Of a stretch of 64,000 nucleotides of DNA, positions 9,597-18,481 are shown piece by piece. Each line of letters opens with the position of its first letter. Within the stretch, counting starts at the first letter, position 1. The DNA is from Acidobacteriaceae bacterium (GTDB lineage Bacteria; Acidobacteriota; Terriglobia; Terriglobales; Acidobacteriaceae), in the NCBI GenBank assembly GCA_027452245.1, contig DAIDGW010000079.1, positions 36,898 through 100,897 on the forward strand. Reading direction: 5' to 3'. The notes beneath the pieces are model-generated. The model ran no database searches, was not told where the DNA came from, and was given only the letters and a program-made list of their open reading frames with translations. The translations under genes and the position numbers were made by a program.

Positions 9597-11585
9597 ATGT
9601 TACGCGAGCATCTTCCCCTGAGCTGGGCGTATGACAAGACCTATGATCCGCAGTCCACGCAGAACGTTTTAACTGTTCTTTTCACCTTCATGCTCTTGCT
9701 GTCTTTGTTTGGATGTGCAGGCGGCACCGGCACCGCTCCGCCCAATCCCAGTAGTTCCTCCATTGCCGTGGCGGTCACTCCCCTGAGCGCGATCGTCTCG
9801 TCTTCTGGGACACAGCAATTTGCCGCCACTGTTAGCAACAGCAGCAATACTGCAGTGAATTGGTCCGTTTCTGCCGGAAAAATCTCTTCATCCGGCATGT
9901 TCACCGCACCCACCGTTACGCAAGCAACGACCGTGAACCTGACAGTGACCAGCGTTGCCGATTCCAGCAAGTCTGCCAGCGCGGTCATCACTGTCCGTCC
10001 TGCAGCCGCCGGCCCCGTACCGCTCGCAGTCACAACCGATTCACTGGCCACCGCGATCACCGGCGTTCCCTACGGCGCCACCTTCTCTGCCACCGGTGGA
10101 ACTTCGCCCTATACATGGACTCTCTCCTCCGGACAGTTGCCCGGCGGAATCACCCTCAGTTCAGGTGGTATTCTCTCGGGTACGACCAGTCAGTCCGGCC
10201 CTTACAACTTCGTGGTGCGCGTTGCTGACTCGTCCTCTCCTGCGAATTCCGCCACGGGCTCATTCACTTTGGTGGTGGACAGCTCAGCGGTCAATAGCGG
10301 CGAGCCGCTGACCTTCTTCGGCATGCACGCGAACCACGCCTCCACTCCTTGGCCCAGCGTCCCGGTGGGAGCCATGCGGCTCTGGGACGCCGACAATGCC
10401 ACCTGGCCATTCCTCAATACCGCGCAAGGCGCCTATGACTGGACCGTACTCGACACGCGCCTCGCCGAGGCGCAACAGAACAGCGCCGACGTTCTCTATG
10501 ATCTTGGGCGCACCCCCGTCTGGGCGCAATGCGGCCCGTCCACTTCTTCGCCGTGCACGCAAACTCCCGGATGCGCCTACTCCACCAGTTCGTGGGGCGG
10601 CGGCCCGGGACAGTGCTACTGGCCGGGCGACTTGAATTCTGACGGCACCGGCAGCAACCAGCATTGGAAGGATTGGGTCACCGCCATCGCCACCCACAGC
10701 GTGAACAGCACGACGGCTCATATCAAGTATTACGAAATCTGGAATGAGCCCAACGACACCGACTACTTCCGTGGCACCACCGCGCAGTTGGTTCGTATGA
10801 CCGCCGATGCCGCCTGCATCATCAAAGGCGTCGGCCCCGGCTGCACCAATCAGGCGATCGATCCCAACGCCATGATCGTGACTCCGGCAGCCACCTACGC
10901 GGGCGCTTTGATCAACACCTGGCTCTCCGGATTCTTCGCCGATGGCGGCGCACAGTACGTCGACGTCATCGCCTTCCACGGCTACGATGGAACGGTTCCC
11001 GAAAACATTGTGGGCATCGTGAGCACCATCGACTCCGGATCCATCGCCACCTACAACCAGTCCTCGAAACCCCTGTTCGACACCGAGTTCAGTTGGGGAT
11101 TGAACAATCCCATTACCGATCCCGATCAGCAGTCCGGCTTCGTGTCGCGTTCCCTGCTGTTGCACTGGAGTTCCAATGTGCAGCGCCTCTATTGGTACAG
11201 CTGGGACACCTCCGGAACCATGTGGAGCGCCACCAGCACCCCCGGATGCGCGACTCCGGATCCTAGCGGCAATGGATTCGACTGTGAAATCTCGCAGGCC
11301 TTTGCCGAAACGCAAAGCTGGATTCTCGACGCCACACTCACCGCGCCGTGTTCATCCTCAGGCACCGTTTGGACGTGCACTCTGACGAAGGCGAATGGCT
11401 ATCAGGCGCTTGCTGTCTGGGATACCTCGCAAACCTGCAGCAACGGCCACTGCACGACTTCCAACTTCCAGATCCCTACCGGATCCGGTTATGTTCACTA
11501 TCTCGATCTCGCCGGTCAAACCAGTTCCATGAGTGGATCGACCGTCGCCATCGGATACAAACCAATCTTGCTGCAAAATCAGTAA
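9597..11585 (+). CDS. Secreted (probable lipoprotein) glycoside hydrolase, clan GH-A (GH39-like), with Ig-like domains
   Basis: 662 aa. The N-terminus has a hydrophobic stretch ending in LLSLFGC followed by a GT/Pro/Ser-rich linker, which fits a lipobox with Cys at about 41 as the lipidated residue. Domain order matches the divergent paralogue: Big_2-like Ig (~60-140), He_PIG-like Ig (~145-230), then a (beta/alpha)8 catalytic domain. Catalytic candidates are Glu in YEIWNEPND (about 382) and Glu in FDTEFSWG (about 498). The other copy appears freely secreted, so the pair may place the same activity on the membrane and in the medium. Substrate unknown. Confidence 0.78.
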   Translation: MLREHLPLSWAYDKTYDPQSTQNVLTVLFTFMLLLSLFGCAGGTGTAPPNPSSSSIAVAVTPLSAIVSSSGTQQFAATVSNSSNTAVNWSVSAGKISSSGMFTAPTVTQATTVNLTVTSVADSSKSASAVITVRPAAAGPVPLAVTTDSLATAITGVPYGATFSATGGTSPYTWTLSSGQLPGGITLSSGGILSGTTSQSGPYNFVVRVADSSSPANSATGSFTLVVDSSAVNSGEPLTFFGMHANHASTPWPSVPVGAMRLWDADNATWPFLNTAQGAYDWTVLDTRLAEAQQNSADVLYDLGRTPVWAQCGPSTSSPCTQTPGCAYSTSSWGGGPGQCYWPGDLNSDGTGSNQHWKDWVTAIATHSVNSTTAHIKYYEIWNEPNDTDYFRGTTAQLVRMTADAACIIKGVGPGCTNQAIDPNAMIVTPAATYAGALINTWLSGFFADGGAQYVDVIAFHGYDGTVPENIVGIVSTIDSGSIATYNQSSKPLFDTEFSWGLNNPITDPDQQSGFVSRSLLLHWSSNVQRLYWYSWDTSGTMWSATSTPGCATPDPSGNGFDCEISQAFAETQSWILDATLTAPCSSSGTVWTCTLTKANGYQALAVWDTSQTCSNGHCTTSNFQIPTGSGYVHYLDLAGQTSSMSGSTVAIGYKPILLQNQ

Positions 11586-11601
11586 CCCCCATCGCTCGCC
11601 C

Positions 11602-11646
11602 TGCCCATCCTCACCGCGCCTTCTGCGGCAGGATGGGCACCTTTTA
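11602..11646 (+). terminator. Probable intrinsic terminator after the glycosidase
   Basis: A 10-bp inverted repeat (TGCCCATCCT at 11602-11611, complement at 11630-11639) encloses an 18-nt GC-rich loop and is followed by CACCTTTTATC. The T tract is short, so termination may be partial. Confidence 0.55.
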
Positions 11647-11713
11647 TCACCTTGCTCCAATCGCATCTAACCGTCATGATGATATTGATCATGCCGATTC
11701 CGGGGAGGCTGGT

Positions 11714-12703
11714 TTGCCAGCGATCTTAAGACGCTTTGCCATTCTTTTCCTTCTTCTTGGCTCCGTATATTCGTGGTCTCAACCTTTCGTTGCCAAACCG
11801 CTCAACGATCTCGGAACCGGCAGGTACAAGGGCTTCGAAGGCGGCCTTTACGAAAACGGCAGCAACGTCGTACCTTCCGAACACAATATTGACGGATTGG
11901 CCCTCCTCGACCAGATCAAGCCGGTTCGCGGTAAATTCGTCTTCCTCGGAATCGGCATGAGCAACGCCATGATCGAGTTCGAGACCTTCAAGGATCTCGC
12001 CGCCGCCAGTGGCCGCGTCAATCACGATTCCATGGTCGTCGTGAACGGAGCCCTCGGTAATATGACCGCATGCGCCTGGGCTCCCGCAACCCATACTCCC
12101 CGTCAGCATAACTGCCGCATGCCGGGTTTCGTTCCCAACCAGTACGACCGGGTCCGCGACGAAATCCTCAAACCGCTGGGCCTCTCCGAAGACCAGGTCG
12201 AGGTCATCTGGATGCTCAACGCCGATCCTCGCCCGGACACTTCGTTGCCCGCCAGCGACGCCGACGCCTACGAGTACGAGCGCTATCTTGCCGACACCGT
12301 CCGCGCCACTCGCAAACGTTATCCCAACCTGAAAATGCTTTTCATCTCAAGCCGCGCCTACGCCGGATATGCAACCACACCGCTCAATCCCGAACCTTAC
12401 GCCTATGAATACGGATTCTCCGTCAAGTGGGCCATCCAGGCGCAGATCGATCAATTGCGCGGCGGCAAAGTCGATAGTCGGGCTGGCGATCTCGATTACA
12501 AAAAAGGCGTTGCCCCCTGGATTGCATGGGGACCGTACCTGTGGGCAGATGGCACCACGCCGCGCTCCGATGGACTTACCTGGGATCGCTCCGAATTCGG
12601 CGACGATGGCACCCATCCCAACTTCCGCGGACGCCAGAAAATCGCCCGCCTGCTCATGGACTTTTTCCTGAACTCGCCCTACACCATCTGGTTCAAGAAA
12701 TAG
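11714..12703 (+). CDS. Secreted SGNH-like hydrolase-family protein (short form)
   Basis: 329 aa when started at TTG 11714, which has GGGGAGG 5 nt upstream and opens directly on a signal peptide (ILRRFAILFLLLGSVYSWSQ). The reading frame stays open further upstream, but that part overlaps the preceding gene and has no start signal. This is the shortest of six related proteins in the window, with no Ig domain. Family signatures: DLGTGRYKGFEGGLY, then GIGMSNAMIEF (candidate nucleophile Ser in GMS), SSRAYAGY, NPEPYAYEYGF and DDGTHPN near the C-terminus (candidate catalytic Asp and His in DGxH). A GxS early and a DxxH late match SGNH/GDSL esterase logic, but the fold assignment is an inference. Esterase action on acylated polysaccharide is a hypothesis. 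Confidence 0.65.
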   Translation: MPAILRRFAILFLLLGSVYSWSQPFVAKPLNDLGTGRYKGFEGGLYENGSNVVPSEHNIDGLALLDQIKPVRGKFVFLGIGMSNAMIEFETFKDLAAASGRVNHDSMVVVNGALGNMTACAWAPATHTPRQHNCRMPGFVPNQYDRVRDEILKPLGLSEDQVEVIWMLNADPRPDTSLPASDADAYEYERYLADTVRATRKRYPNLKMLFISSRAYAGYATTPLNPEPYAYEYGFSVKWAIQAQIDQLRGGKVDSRAGDLDYKKGVAPWIAWGPYLWADGTTPRSDGLTWDRSEFGDDGTHPNFRGRQKIARLLMDFFLNSPYTIWFKK

Positions 12704-12892
12704 TCCAGCCCCGCTGGCTCCCCGCAATTGTTGGCGCGCGAGCCTTTCCCTCCGAAACTTTCTCCCGCATTCGGGGTTTGCCGAGAAGGTCAAGTCTGAA
12801 TACCTGTTCGCTCGCTGCCCTACATATTCCGGCCGCGGCTGCTGTCTGCCCTAATAATGACTACTTAGCTGAGGTGGTGTAAGAGCGCATCT

Positions 12893-14956
12893 ATGTGGGG
12901 TAGTTCACGATACGACCGCCCTCTCGCATTTGCCGTACTGCTTTGCCTGATTTCGGTCTATACCGCTTGCGGCGGGGGCTCTTCCTCCACGCAATCGGTT
13001 TCTCCGACACTCACTGCGCTGACGATCGCCCCGGCGAACCCGAGCGTGGGTATGGGCGTTACCCAGCAGCTAAAAGCAACTGGCCAATTCAGTAACGGTT
13101 CCAGTCAGGACGTCACCGCTTCCACTTCCTGGAGTTCTTCCGACACGACCAAGGCGACCTTCAGCCCGAGCACGGCTGGTCTGGTAAACGGAATCGCCGT
13201 CGGTTCCTGCACAGTAACCGCCACCTACCAGGGAAAATCTTCTACCGCTACTCTCACTATCCTGAGTATTGCCGGACTTTCAATTGGTCCGGCCAATCCC
13301 ACCATCCCGGTCGGCGGCACACAGCAGTTCACCGCCACCGCTACCTTCCAGAATGGCTCCACTGCCGTGGTTACCTCCCTCGCAACCTGGTCCTCGTCTG
13401 ATAACACGAGAGCCACAATTCAGAACACTGGACAGGCCAATCCCGGTCTCGCCACCGCTGTCAGCGCTGCCTCCCCCGCTCCGAATATTCAGGCCACCTT
13501 CGAGGGATCGACTGCCCTCACCCTGCTCTACATCAGCAGCAACGCTCCCCAAAATGGCCTGAGCCTGGGGGTTGTCAATCCTTCACTCTCGCCGGGAGCA
13601 ACTTTGCAGATCGTCTCCGTCGCTGATTACACCGACGGATCCAGCAAGCCCGTGACCAGCCTGACAGCCTGGACTTCCTCCAACCCCGCGGTCGCCACCG
13701 TGAGTAGTGCCACTCCTGGACTCGTCTCCGCCCTCTCCGCCGGCCAGGCCACCATCACCGCCACTGATAACGGATTCTCGGCTACCGCAGCCTTGACCGT
13801 CTCACCCTCTGCCGAAACCGTCCCACTTTCCGACATGACGCAATCGGGCCAGAACTATCTCGGATTCGTTGGCGGACTTTACGGCGCCAACAGCAATACC
13901 GTTCCATCCGGCCATGACTTCGATGGCAAAGCCCTCGCCGCTCAGATCACGCCTCTCGATCAGAACGGCAACCCCAGTGCCAGCGGAACTGTCGTTTTCC
14001 TCGGCATCGGTATGTCCAACGCCTTGATTGAATTCGGGCGTTTCATCACCGATGCCGCTGTTGTGGGATCGGGTGTGAACCAGACCAATCTGGGAATCGA
14101 GAATGGCGCCCACGGCGCGGTCACGGCCTGCCCCTGGACTTTCGCCCAAGGCCTGCCCACCATCTGCGGCGGAACCGGGGTGCCTGCCGAAAATCAATAC
14201 GACCGCGTCCGCGACACCGTTCTCGCCACCGCCACCACCGCACCCAATGTGCCTGCCGGTTGTGGAACCACCACGTCTCCCTGCCTGACTGAATCTCAGG
14301 TGCAGGTCATCTGGATGACGAATGCCAACCCGGATCCCGGGCTCCGCGGCTATGACTCCCTGAGTTCCACCACGAACTGCGCCACCGAGGCATCCGCCGC
14401 GAACTTCACCACCGAAGCTTGCCGCTACGAGTCGCAAATGGGAGCCATTGTCCGGGCCGCCAAATCGCGCTATCCCAACCTCAAGCTCATTTTCTTCAGC
14501 AGCCGCATCTACGCCGGCTACGCAGTGTCGACCCTCAATCCTGAGCCTTACGCCTACGAATACGGCTTCTCCGGACAATGGCTCGTCACCGCGCAAATCA
14601 ATCAGATGAACAATTCCACAGTCGATCCGGTAGCCGGAGATCTCTCCTACAGCGTCTCCAATCCGCAGTCCTCCGTCGGCGCCTGGGTTGGCTGGTCGTC
14701 TTATCTTTGGGCGGACGGTACCACCAAGCGCAGTGATGGCCTCAACTGGTGTAATGGCCAGCTCAGTTCGCCGTGCAATGGGGAGCAGGATTTCGCCACC
14801 GACGGCACGCACCCCAGCTCCAGTAATCCCGATACTCCTCCCTACGACGGCGCTTATAAATTCGTCAGCGGTACGCCCTGGGGACTCATGCAATACTTCC
14901 AAACCTCTCCGTATACTTGCCCGTGGTTCAGCGCCACTCCCGCCACCTGTCCGTAG
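12893..14956 (+). CDS. Lipoprotein with Big_2 Ig domains and SGNH-like C-terminal domain
   Basis: 687 aa. The N-terminal hydrophobic segment ends in SVYTAC followed by GGGSSS, a plausible lipobox. Residues ~40-305 are three Big_2-type Ig domains (LTIAPANPSVGMGVTQQL, LSIGPANPTIPVGGTQQF, LGVVNPSLSPGATLQI). Residues ~310-687 are the SGNH-like domain: GIGMSNALIEF, SSRIYAGY, NPEPYAYEYGF, TDGTHPS. It is closest by eye to the preceding 329-aa protein, which lacks Ig domains, so the two probably arose by tandem duplication with domain gain or loss. Extra Cys-containing insertions lie between the GMS and DGTH motifs. Likely surface-anchored; enzymatic role unproven. Confidence 0.68.
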   Translation: MWGSSRYDRPLAFAVLLCLISVYTACGGGSSSTQSVSPTLTALTIAPANPSVGMGVTQQLKATGQFSNGSSQDVTASTSWSSSDTTKATFSPSTAGLVNGIAVGSCTVTATYQGKSSTATLTILSIAGLSIGPANPTIPVGGTQQFTATATFQNGSTAVVTSLATWSSSDNTRATIQNTGQANPGLATAVSAASPAPNIQATFEGSTALTLLYISSNAPQNGLSLGVVNPSLSPGATLQIVSVADYTDGSSKPVTSLTAWTSSNPAVATVSSATPGLVSALSAGQATITATDNGFSATAALTVSPSAETVPLSDMTQSGQNYLGFVGGLYGANSNTVPSGHDFDGKALAAQITPLDQNGNPSASGTVVFLGIGMSNALIEFGRFITDAAVVGSGVNQTNLGIENGAHGAVTACPWTFAQGLPTICGGTGVPAENQYDRVRDTVLATATTAPNVPAGCGTTTSPCLTESQVQVIWMTNANPDPGLRGYDSLSSTTNCATEASAANFTTEACRYESQMGAIVRAAKSRYPNLKLIFFSSRIYAGYAVSTLNPEPYAYEYGFSGQWLVTAQINQMNNSTVDPVAGDLSYSVSNPQSSVGAWVGWSSYLWADGTTKRSDGLNWCNGQLSSPCNGEQDFATDGTHPSSSNPDTPPYDGAYKFVSGTPWGLMQYFQTSPYTCPWFSATPATCP

Positions 14957-15155
14957 GAGTCAAACTTCTGGAGTCGTTCTGATGTGCAGTTTTCTTCATC
15001 TTGACACCCACACTGGCCGACACCACAATGATGCGTCTGGAAAAAGCTCTTCTATCACCCGTCTTACAAGCTCTCTCCCTTAATTCGATGGAAATACGTA
15101 TCCCATTGAATCGTAACCGTTTTATTATCTGGCTGAGCTTTGATAAAGAGAAGAC

Positions 15156-17084
15156 ATGAAGCCGATTGTGGACCGCAAATGCCTGCTGCCGCTGGTTCTG
15201 AGCGGCCTGCTGTTTCTGGCACATGCTGCCAGCGCACAAACGTCTTACACGATCAAACCGACCAGCAAAGATTTCGGTACTGTGACCGTAGGGTTGGTAA
15301 GCTCGTCCAGCGATTTCGTCGTGACCAACACAGGATCGACGGCGATTACGGTGAACAGCTACACGCTTTCCGTGCCGCAATTCTTGTTCTTTTCAGGCTG
15401 GGCGCCGAAAACCCTGCTTCCAGGTGAGTCAACCTCTTACGATCTCCGGTTCGCGCCCGGTGCGGCGCAAAGCTACTCCGGGACATTTACCATCAACGTC
15501 AATAACACGCCCAACGTAATTTCTCTTACCGGCACAGGACAAACCGTGAATGCGTCTCCGGTGCTCAGCGCAACCTCGCTCGATTTCGGCTCGAATCCCG
15601 CGGGCCAAACCAGCCCTTCGCAAACCGTAACCGTCACCAATAACGGGACGGCCAAGGTTACTCTCTCCTCTATCACCGTCGATCCTCCTTTCCAGGTAAG
15701 TGGATTCAGCGGATCCACGGTGATCAACGGCGGAGCTTCGTTTTCGGTACAGGTCAGCGCTCGCGGAACCTCGGCCGGCACCGACAAAAACGTTCTCGTC
15801 TTCAACTACGATGTCGCGCCCAGCAACGGCGTAGCGCTGTCAGCGACCACCACCACAGCGGCAGCATTGGCCATCACTTCTTTTCCCACGCTACCATTGG
15901 GCACGGTCAAAGCCCCTTATCTTTCAACTTTGCTCGCCGCCGGCGGAACGCCGCCTTACGCATTCTCTCTCCCCTCCGGTTCGACTCTGCCCGGCGGACT
16001 CGCCCTTTCCAGCGCGGGAACGATCAGTGGCACTCTCGCCAAGAATGTTTCCGCAGGAACTTACAACTTCACTGTCCAGGTACAGGATTCCAGTTCGATC
16101 CCGAACATTGCGACCCTGCCCATGACTCTCAACGTTCTCCCTCTGACCGGCTCTCACTGCCAGAACATCACTTGGCTCATGGGGCAAACCGGCACGCCGG
16201 GTGTTCCTATCAATGATCTCGGCACAGGAAAATACCTTGGCAAGCAAGGTGGCCTTTATCCCAAGGGCACCAATGTTCCTCCACCCGACCACACTTCCGA
16301 CGGTATTGCCATTGCCCAGACCGTTCAACCGCTCGACGCCAACGGAAATGTCGATCCTGTCAATGGCAAAATCGGCGTCTTGTCGGTCGGCATGTCCGCC
16401 ACGTTCGACGTTTTCCTGACCTTCATGAACGATGCCAACAACGATCCTACAAAAAATCCCGCCGTCGTCTTTGTACCCGGAGCACAACCGCGGGCCAGCG
16501 CCGCAATGTGGGCCGATCCCAATAATGCCGTTTGGAATCCTGTATTCCAGAATTTCCTGCCACAAAGCGGCCTGACTGCCGACCAAGTCCAGATCGCCTG
16601 GGTCAATGATGGCGACCCGACTGAGGGAATCTTTCCTGGCAACATGCAGGCGACGCAGGCCAATCTCGAATCCATCGCTCAGAACCTGCATTCCAAGTTT
16701 CCCAACATGAAGCTCGCCTACTTTGGCACTCGTTTTTATGGCGGATATTCTAACGGCACCGCCCACCCAGCCAACCCCGAGCCCTTCGCGTACCAGAATG
16801 GATTTGCCGTCAAGTGGAGCATTCAGGACCAACTCGCGGGCCTGGCTTCCCTCAACTACGACCCCAAGAAGGGACCCGTTATGGCTCCCTGGATGGCTTG
16901 GGCCCTCTACGATTGGGCGAACGGGTTGCTGGCCCGCAGCGACGGATTGGTTTGGACCTGCCAGGATATGGCATCCGACGGAACTCATCCTTCCGTGCCC
17001 TACGGCCGCGAGAAAGACGCCAACATGCTGCTCTACTTTTTTAAAACCGACCAAACCACCACGCCGTGGTTTCTGGCGCAGTAG
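15156..17084 (+). CDS. Secreted ASPM/He_PIG Ig protein with SGNH-like C-terminal domain
   Basis: 642 aa with a clear signal peptide (LLPLVLSGLLFLAHAASAQ). Two ASPM-SPD-2-Hydin-type domains (~25-235) are followed by a putative-Ig/He_PIG domain (~240-330; GGTPPYAFSLPSGSTLPGGL) and the SGNH-like domain (~335-642). Motifs: DLGTGKYLGKQGGLYPKG, SVGMSATFDVF, YGGYSNGTAHPANPEPFAY, SDGTHPS and a terminal KTDQTTTPWFLAQ tail. This architecture matches the three minus-strand paralogues at 18.5-24.5 kb rather than its two plus-strand neighbours. The start follows AGAGAAG. It may be secreted to act on extracellular polymer; no direct evidence of activity. Confidence 0.68.
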   Translation: MKPIVDRKCLLPLVLSGLLFLAHAASAQTSYTIKPTSKDFGTVTVGLVSSSSDFVVTNTGSTAITVNSYTLSVPQFLFFSGWAPKTLLPGESTSYDLRFAPGAAQSYSGTFTINVNNTPNVISLTGTGQTVNASPVLSATSLDFGSNPAGQTSPSQTVTVTNNGTAKVTLSSITVDPPFQVSGFSGSTVINGGASFSVQVSARGTSAGTDKNVLVFNYDVAPSNGVALSATTTTAAALAITSFPTLPLGTVKAPYLSTLLAAGGTPPYAFSLPSGSTLPGGLALSSAGTISGTLAKNVSAGTYNFTVQVQDSSSIPNIATLPMTLNVLPLTGSHCQNITWLMGQTGTPGVPINDLGTGKYLGKQGGLYPKGTNVPPPDHTSDGIAIAQTVQPLDANGNVDPVNGKIGVLSVGMSATFDVFLTFMNDANNDPTKNPAVVFVPGAQPRASAAMWADPNNAVWNPVFQNFLPQSGLTADQVQIAWVNDGDPTEGIFPGNMQATQANLESIAQNLHSKFPNMKLAYFGTRFYGGYSNGTAHPANPEPFAYQNGFAVKWSIQDQLAGLASLNYDPKKGPVMAPWMAWALYDWANGLLARSDGLVWTCQDMASDGTHPSVPYGREKDANMLLYFFKTDQTTTPWFLAQ

Positions 17085-17644
17085 GAGCAGCAGAACCACG
17101 CAACCGGCCTGCCAGAAACCATTTCATCCCACGCAGTTGCACGCTGGATTGATCAGCGACCTCAATACGGGCGGTTCCGGCGGCGGCAAAAGTCAAGCCC
17201 CTTTTTGCGATCGATGCACCGTGACTGGTGCAGAGCGCTTCTAATCCGCTGAATCCAGAGTCGATCGACAGCCATATTGCTGTGTAAATCAATTCACATA
17301 TGTCGTTTATTTTCAACTATATACAAACGAACGTTGAACCGTTTTAACTCCCCGTCAGAAGCGGCCCATCGGTGACCGAGAATAAGATCGAGCCGGGGGA
17401 GATCATCGCTTCATCCACCCTTCTAAGTGCCGCATTGGCCATTTCTGCAGCTGGACGGAAGAGCCTTTCGACAAGAATAAATCCCTCAATCCAACGCTCC
17501 CGCGCAGGCTGTGATTCTGCTCATAGCAAAGTAAAAACAGTACGCGCAAAATACAGGCAGCATTTTCTAGCCGATGGTGCGATTCCGCGCTTGATTCAAT
17601 CTGGTAGTTCAACCTTCTACTTCAAGTTCAAGGAGGGCGCATCC
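17085..17644. other. 560-bp non-coding stretch
   Basis: The short ORFs here lack start signals. An AT-rich patch at about 17281-17350 is the most promoter-like part and may drive the two small genes that follow. I see no RNA gene, repeat or clear hairpin. Confidence 0.4.
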
Positions 17645-18073
17645 ATGTGGAGTAATTCAATATTCCCGAAAGTTGCAGCCACGCTCGTTGGATTGATGCT
17701 CGGCGCGGCCGGTGCATTCGCCGTAAGCCGGCCGGGGACCATGATCGGCAGATCGGGTCATATCTGGCTCAACCAACCCACGCAGATTGATGGCATGACC
17801 TTGAAACCAGGACAGTATCGAATCTGGCACGAAACTACCGATTCGCGGAATGCGCTGGTCATTCACCAGGTCGGGGATCCCGACCTTGCCCTGCAGAACT
17901 CGGATCTGGAAATGGTCGGAACGCCCGTTTCTGTGTCGTGCCGAGTGCAAGCGCTCGATGTCCCCGCCAGACGTACGATGGTGACGACTGTGCCCGCTGG
18001 CCGCGGAAAGCGCATTACTCGTGTCGAAATCAAGGGGGAGAGGATCGCGCTTCTTTTAAAAGCGTCTGAGTAA
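17645..18073 (+). CDS. Small secreted protein of unknown function
   Basis: 142 aa from ATG 17645. An AAGGAGG site 8 nt upstream decides this start over a longer in-frame ORF beginning at 17372. A signal or anchor segment (KVAATLVGLMLGAAGAFA) is followed by a compact beta-rich sequence containing LNQPTQIDGMTLKPGQYRIWHE, similar in feel to small acidobacterial proteins with a 'property set by a polysaccharide-like treatment' beta fold, but I do not recognise a named family. The C-terminus is basic (GRGKRITRVEIKGERIALLLK). Function not assigned. Confidence 0.6.
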   Translation: MWSNSIFPKVAATLVGLMLGAAGAFAVSRPGTMIGRSGHIWLNQPTQIDGMTLKPGQYRIWHETTDSRNALVIHQVGDPDLALQNSDLEMVGTPVSVSCRVQALDVPARRTMVTTVPAGRGKRITRVEIKGERIALLLKASE

Positions 18074-18164
18074 AGGAAGAAAGTGGTGTTTGCGATTGCA
18101 CGCTCCGGCGGAGGTAAACATCCAAAACTGTTACGCGCATACGCAATCTGGAAGAGGAGAAGAC

Positions 18165-18392
18165 ATGCCTGATCGGGAGTTCACTATGCCGGAGATCGGC
18201 CTTTTCGCCGCAACTCGAGTCGCCCTGGGAATTGGTATTGGCCTGTTGATTTCACGCTCGCTCAGCAAAGACTCGTCAAAAGCGGCGGGCATCGCGCTTA
18301 CCGTGATGGGAGGCCTGACCACCATCCCATTCATCATGCGGGCCGCCTCACGTTGCAAATCCGATGTTTCGGAAATCAGGACGGCTGCGTAA
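18165..18392 (+). CDS. Small membrane protein of unknown function
   Basis: 75 aa from ATG 18165, preceded by GAGGAGA. The frame can be extended to 18090 but without a start signal. Two hydrophobic segments (GLFAATRVALGIGIGLLI and AAGIALTVMGGLTTIPFIM) are separated by a polar SRSLSKDSSK loop, giving a probable two-helix inner-membrane hairpin. It follows the small secreted protein by 91 bp and may be co-transcribed with it. No family recognised. Confidence 0.55.
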   Translation: MPDREFTMPEIGLFAATRVALGIGIGLLISRSLSKDSSKAAGIALTVMGGLTTIPFIMRAASRCKSDVSEIRTAA

Positions 18393-18423
18393 ACGCCGCC
18401 ATCCATCACCTGGCAGACCGCAC

Positions 18424-18454
18424 AAAAAAAGCCGCCAGCTTTCGCAGGCGGCTT
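18424..18454 (-). terminator. Intrinsic terminator ending the long minus-strand run
   Basis: AAGCCGCC (18429-18436) pairs with GGCGGCTT (18447-18454) around a 10-nt loop. Seven A residues at 18424-18430 become a U tract on the minus strand. It lies 28 bp beyond the stop of the 648-aa gene at 18482 and is the only strong minus-strand terminator I find below 53.9 kb. Confidence 0.85.
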
Positions 18455-18481
18455 GAATTGCAGACTACCCTTTCCGCGGGA

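Noticed and set aside
11348..11713. Upstream extension of the short SGNH-like gene
   Set aside because: It overlaps the glycosidase gene in another frame and has no start signal. The TTG at 11714 has a strong site and opens on a signal peptide.
17041..17316. 91-aa minus-strand ORF
   Set aside because: It overlaps the end of a confident gene, has no family resemblance and no start signal.
17372..17644. N-terminal extension of the small secreted protein
   Set aside because: The sequence is unlike a signal peptide and a perfect AAGGAGG lies immediately before the internal ATG at 17645.
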